This document shows positions 61,236 to 64,000 of a stretch of 64,000 nt of DNA, one piece after another (within the stretch, counting starts at the first letter, position 1; each line of letters begins with the position of its first letter). Origin of the DNA: DASZHJ01 sp035517495. GTDB taxonomy: Bacteria; Pseudomonadota; Alphaproteobacteria; ATCC43930; CGMCC-115725. The stretch lies in the NCBI GenBank assembly GCA_035517495.1, contig DATIYT010000044.1, forward strand, positions 1-64,000, read 5' to 3'. A program made the position numbers and the translations under genes. The notes beneath the pieces were generated by a model. It worked only from the letters and a program-made list of their open reading frames with translations. It was not told the DNA's origin and ran no database searches.

Positions 61236-61664
61236 ATGCAGTCTCTGTTCGATCCGCCGTCAAACCGGCGGCAGGCGAAATCGGCGGCTGCGTTCCGCAC
61301 CATCAGCGAAGTCTCTGAGGAGCTGGCGGTGCCGCAGCACGTGCTGCGGTTCTGGGAATCGAAGTTCTCGCAGATTAGGCCACTGAAGCGCGGCGGCGGA
61401 CGCCGGTACTATCGGCCGGAAGATGTGACGCTTCTGCGCCGGATCCGCCAGTGCCTCTACGAGGATGGCTACACTATCAAGGGCGTGCAGCGGCTGCTGC
61501 GAGAAGGCCAGTTGCGGCCGGAGGATGCGCCAACGGCCCAGGAGACCGAGGCGCCCGCGGCGAGCACGGGGGCTGACGACGCGCGCGATCCGCGGCGTGA
61601 GCTTCAGGAGATTCGCGCGGAACTCGAGCGGCTGCGCGATCTGCTTCGCAAAGCCGGCGGGTAA
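61236..61664 (+). CDS. MerR-family transcriptional regulator
   Basis: This 142-residue protein has the MerR DNA-binding domain: FRTISEVSEELAVPQHVLRF, then WESKFSQIRPLKRGGGRRYY and YTIKGVQRLLREGQLRP. The C-terminal part is a short predicted coiled coil (RRELQEIRAELERLRDLLRK) without effector cysteines. It sits downstream of ihfA, as in many alphaproteobacteria. No target is visible. Confidence 0.92.
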   Translation: MQSLFDPPSNRRQAKSAAAFRTISEVSEELAVPQHVLRFWESKFSQIRPLKRGGGRRYYRPEDVTLLRRIRQCLYEDGYTIKGVQRLLREGQLRPEDAPTAQETEAPAASTGADDARDPRRELQEIRAELERLRDLLRKAGG

Positions 61665-61736
61665 GCCAACATCCTCGCGGGCGACCCGAGAGACCTGCCT
61701 TGAATTGGCACCCCGCCGTCACCTATAGTCGGCCGA

Positions 61737-61813
61737 CGGGCATTAGCGCAGCCTGGTAGCGCACCAGCATGGGGTGCTGGGGGTCGTCAGTTCGAATCTG
61801 ACATGCCCGACCA
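61737..61813 (+). tRNA. tRNA-Pro (GGG)
   Basis: A 77-base cloverleaf folds here. The acceptor stem pairs CGGGCAT (61737-61743) with ATGCCCG (61803-61809), followed by A and an encoded CCA. The anticodon arm is CCAGC-ATGGGGT-GCTGG, so the anticodon is GGG (proline). The T loop contains GTTCGAATC. Confidence 0.93.
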
Positions 61814-61834
61814 TTTCTAAAAAAACAAAGAGTT

Positions 61835-61855
61835 ACGGTCTAATCTTCGGACCGT
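61835..61855 (-). terminator. Possible terminator after the small minus-strand gene
   Basis: ACGGTC (61835-61840) pairs with GACCGT (61850-61855) around a nine-base loop. On the minus strand it follows the stop at 61863 and is followed by a T-rich tract (CTTTGTTTTTTT). It would end the minus-strand transcript between that gene and the tRNA. Confidence 0.45.
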
Positions 61856-61862
61856 GAATTAA

Positions 61863-62186
61863 TCAGTCGGACGGCTCGACCGCAGCGCGGCCACGCTCCG
61901 TCAGCTTGCAAACCAGCCACTCCGGCTTCAGCGGATTGGCAAACCACGGCTCGGCCCAGCCCTGATCGATACAGGATTGGATGGTGCGCGGGCTGATCCG
62001 TTGGCCCCGCTCGTCGAAGAGGGGAAGCTTGCCGCCGGGCTGGGTTACGCCGCGCGCGAGCCAGTTCCGCTGCACCGAGGTCGGGCGCGGGATAAGCCGC
62101 GTGACAATCGCGGATTTCGCTGCGTGCTCCGCGTCGCCGCTCGGCGTGGGGGCGGCGGCTGGCGTTCCTTTGGCGAGCGGGGGCAT
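61863..62186 (-). CDS. Small protein of unknown function, winged-helix-like
   Basis: This 107-residue protein is called from ATG 62186. The frame is open much further upstream, but that part belongs to the broken autotransporter. It has a Pro/Ala-rich N-terminus, then VTRLIPRPTSVQRNWLARGV and a C-terminal SCIDQGWAEPWFANPLKPEW followed by LVCKLTERGR, which looks like a helix-turn-wing ending. I do not recognise a named family. A terminator-like hairpin follows. Confidence 0.65.
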   Translation of the reverse strand: MPPLAKGTPAAAPTPSGDAEHAAKSAIVTRLIPRPTSVQRNWLARGVTQPGGKLPLFDERGQRISPRTIQSCIDQGWAEPWFANPLKPEWLVCKLTERGRAAVEPSD

Positions 62187-62266
62187 TGGGATATCGTGCT
62201 CCGGCGGCGGAATTTTGATCCTATACGACTCGTGGCAAGTCCGCGAGTCGCGAGCCACCGGTCCGA

Positions 62267-62995
62267 TCAGAATTTGACGCGCAAGCCCGCGGAGAAGGCA
62301 TGTTGGGCGATGCCGCCGGTGATCAGGCCGCCATAGTCCAGGAAGAAGCGGGTATCGGCGTTGAGATCGTGGGTGAGGCCGACGCCCACGAGCGCGCTGT
62401 CGCGGCCAGCCGCCATAAGCCAGCACGTCATAGCTATTGAACGAGCTGTTGGAACCGTCGCTGAAATTAACCGCGTCATTGGAATAGGCGCCCGCAAAAC
62501 CGAGCGTCCATGCGTCGTCGAAACGCCAATCGACGCCGCCGAGCACGCCTTCGCGCGCATCGTTGAAGGGCGCGCCGTTGAGCGTGGGAGAGGTGTTGAC
62601 CTGCACGCCGAAGCCGCGCACCCAGAACCCGCCCCGTTCGCTGCTGGGGCCGGCCACGCTGTTGCCGGCCGCCGCGAGCTGCACGGGAATCCCGGCGATG
62701 CCCAGGCTGGTGCCGGCATCGGCGAACAGTGAGCCGTCAAGCAACCGCTCTTCGATCGTGTAGACGTAGGTCTGCGGACCGCCGAGCAGGAGATCGATGG
62801 TGCGGGTCAGGTTTTGCCCGGAGAGCTGGTCGAGCGCCGCCTTTTCCTGGTTCAGCGGCAACGAAATCACGAACGAGGTGAGGGATTGCGCAGCGGGGGA
62901 ACTCAGGTTGGTGCCCCGCCGGCCAGCAGCGCCAGAGCCGAGGTGGTCGCGAGAAACCCTCCGCCGACGATCCATCGCGCGCTTCGTTTGGACAT
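62267..62995 (-). pseudogene. Broken autotransporter (type V secretion) gene
   Basis: ATG 62995, behind GGGGGGAG, opens a signal peptide (MSKRSARWIVGGGFLATTSA) that stops after about 30 codons. In another frame the sequence goes on as SSPAAQSLTSFVISLPLNQ and then beta-domain strands (GGFWVRGFGVQVNTS, FDDAWTLGFAGAYSNDAV, SYDVLAYGG). In the first frame again come the last strands (VGVGLTHDLNADTRFFLDYG, SAGLRVKF with terminal Phe, then stop at 62267). So two frame changes and a missing middle of the barrel and passenger separate the pieces. Confidence 0.72.
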
Positions 62996-63225
62996 GGAAC
63001 TCCCCCCGAGACAGGCGCCTCACCAGACCGGCGCCTCTAGTAATCGGTTAAACGACCCTCGCTATTGATAGCAAAGCGTTCCTACTAAGGCGAGTCATGC
63101 AATTATGATACCCTATTAGAGGGCAACACGCATTGTTAGTTCGAAGATTGTTTCGCCCCCGCGCAGGATTGCGTCCCAGGCAGTGCACGGGCGCGCGCGC
63201 CGGGGTTGCGGCTGGGGTCATCAAC

Positions 63226-64000
63226 GTGGCAGCCTTGCCCGGGAAATATTCAACGGACTCAATCGTGACGCCCTCTCGCTCGGCCAAGCTCGCGGTCGCC
63301 TTCGCCAATGTGGGGCACTTCTTCACCCACATGTTGATGCTGCTTTATCCGACCGTCGTGCTCGCGCTCGAAGGACGCTACGGCCTCACCTACGGTGAGC
63401 TGATCGCCCTGTTCATGCCCGCGAATCTGTTCTACGGGCTTGCGGCACTGCCTGCGGGGTGGCTCGGCGACCGCTGGAGCGCCGAGCGCATGATGGTGAT
63501 CTTTTTCCTGGGCAGCGGCGCCGCTGCGATATTGACGGGGTTCGCCGACGGCCCGATCGGGCTCGCGATCGGTCTTTCGAGCATCGGCCTCTTCGGTGCG
63601 ATCTATCACCCCGTGGGCGTGGCGTGGCTGGTGCGCAATGCCGAGAGCCGCGGCCGGATGCTGGGCTGGAACGGCATCTTCGGGAGTCTTGGTGTTGGCA
63701 TGGCGCCACTGGTAGCAGCGGGCCTTGGCGATCTCTGGAGCTGGCGCGCGGCCTTCATCGTCCCCGGCGCCATTTGCCTCGTGCTGGGTGTCGCGCTGGC
63801 CTTGCTGGTAAAGGCGAAACACGTGGTGGCGCTCAAGACCGACCGCAAGCCCGAACCCGAGCCGGAGCGCGGCGAAGTCCGCCGCGTGTTCCTGGTGTTG
63901 TCGATCACCATGCTCGCGGCGGGGTTCGCATGGCTGATGCTGACGACTTCGCTGCCGAAGGTTTTCGACCTGCGCTTGACCGCCCTGACCAACGGCTGGG
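63226..64000 (+). CDS. MFS transporter, N-terminal part (cut by window edge)
   Basis: An open frame runs from about GTG 63226 (or GTG 63265) to the window edge with no stop. The translation has alternating membrane helices: FANVGHFFTHMLMLLYPTVV, LIALFMPANLFYGLAALPAG, WLGDRWSAERMMVIFFLG, IGLFGAIYHPVGVAWLV, GWNGIFGSLGVGMAPLVAAG and AAFIVPGAICLVLGVALALL. The GWLGDRWSAER loop is the MFS motif A equivalent. It resembles the fosmidomycin-resistance-like (Fsr) branch of drug/sugar exporters. The C-terminal half is outside the window. Confidence 0.85.
   Translation, partial: MAALPGKYSTDSIVTPSRSAKLAVAFANVGHFFTHMLMLLYPTVVLALEGRYGLTYGELIALFMPANLFYGLAALPAGWLGDRWSAERMMVIFFLGSGAAAILTGFADGPIGLAIGLSSIGLFGAIYHPVGVAWLVRNAESRGRMLGWNGIFGSLGVGMAPLVAAGLGDLWSWRAAFIVPGAICLVLGVALALLVKAKHVVALKTDRKPEPEPERGEVRRVFLVLSITMLAAGFAWLMLTTSLPKVFDLRLTALTNGW

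Noticed and set aside
61863..63023. One 386-residue protein over the whole minus-strand open frame
   Set aside because: It joins the out-of-frame middle of an autotransporter to an unrelated small protein; the signal peptide and barrel end lie in a different frame.

Overview
The window is a GC-rich stretch of an alphaproteobacterial chromosome, most like the Rhodospirillales/Rhizobiales. This rests on the MucR and LdtR-type regulators, the bacterial Asp/Glu leucyl-transferase, a RibB protein with a degenerate GTP-cyclohydrolase II-like half, the cytochrome bc1 assembly chaperone, and a housekeeping block running glyA-nrdR-ribD ... ribH-nusB-thiL ... hppA-bamE ... rpmF-plsX-fabH-ihfA-merR-tRNA-Pro. 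The organism looks free-living, flagellated (motAB), aerobic and metabolically flexible. I saw no transposase, phage gene or CRISPR array.

Layout. (1) 1-4879, minus strand: a dissimilatory sulfur-oxidation operon aprM-aprB-aprA-sat ending in a metallophosphoesterase cut by the window edge. (2) 4909-16335: bpt, an RDD membrane protein, a GNAT acetyltransferase, motB/motA, a flavin reductase, a DUF1330 protein, a penicillin-acylase-family hydrolase, an aldehyde dehydrogenase, a CaiB-type CoA transferase and an alpha/beta hydrolase. (3) 16343-22583: an RlmM-like methyltransferase, a YheT-like hydrolase, hemB, a luciferase-like monooxygenase and two unfamiliar proteins whose ends overlap convergently. 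(4) 22597-27816: a valine-degradation operon (acyl-CoA dehydrogenase, 3-hydroxyisobutyryl-CoA hydrolase, mmsB) with a terminator-like leader, an LdtR-type regulator, and gcdH. (5) 27907-37087: an envelope-related region with a Kdo 3-hydroxylase homologue, two ICMT-type membrane methyltransferases, then a tightly overlapping four-gene operon (SDR epimerase, HAD-UbiA fusion, exported NAGPA-like protein, exported SUMF1-like protein) preceded by a perfect FNR/FixK box, and a convergent exported protein of unknown family. (6) 37440-45530: a form I aerobic carbon-monoxide dehydrogenase operon coxMSL-coxD-coxE, followed by a DUF4213/DUF364 putative metal-chelation protein, a structured leader and a Ni/Co permease. 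(7) 45532-61813: mucR, rpiB, glyA, nrdR, riboflavin genes (ribD, ribE, ribBX, ribH), a response regulator, nusB, thiL, a FliL-like protein, H+-pyrophosphatase, bamE, bc1 chaperone, yceD, rpmF, plsX, fabH, ihfA, a MerR regulator and tRNA-Pro(GGG). (8) 61835-64000: a small unknown gene, a broken autotransporter and the start of an MFS transporter.

How they fit together. Sat/AprABM would take sulfite through APS to sulfate, yielding ATP and electrons. CoxMSL would feed electrons from CO into the respiratory chain. The two modules together suggest supplementary lithotrophy in an organism that also burns branched-chain and aromatic-derived acyl-CoAs. The best candidate for an undescribed system is the FNR-box-led operon at 30668-36103. 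It pairs a polyprenyl-phosphate-type transferase and a sugar-nucleotide-type epimerase with two exported proteins, which looks like a lipid-linked glycan pathway switched on at low oxygen; that reading is inference.
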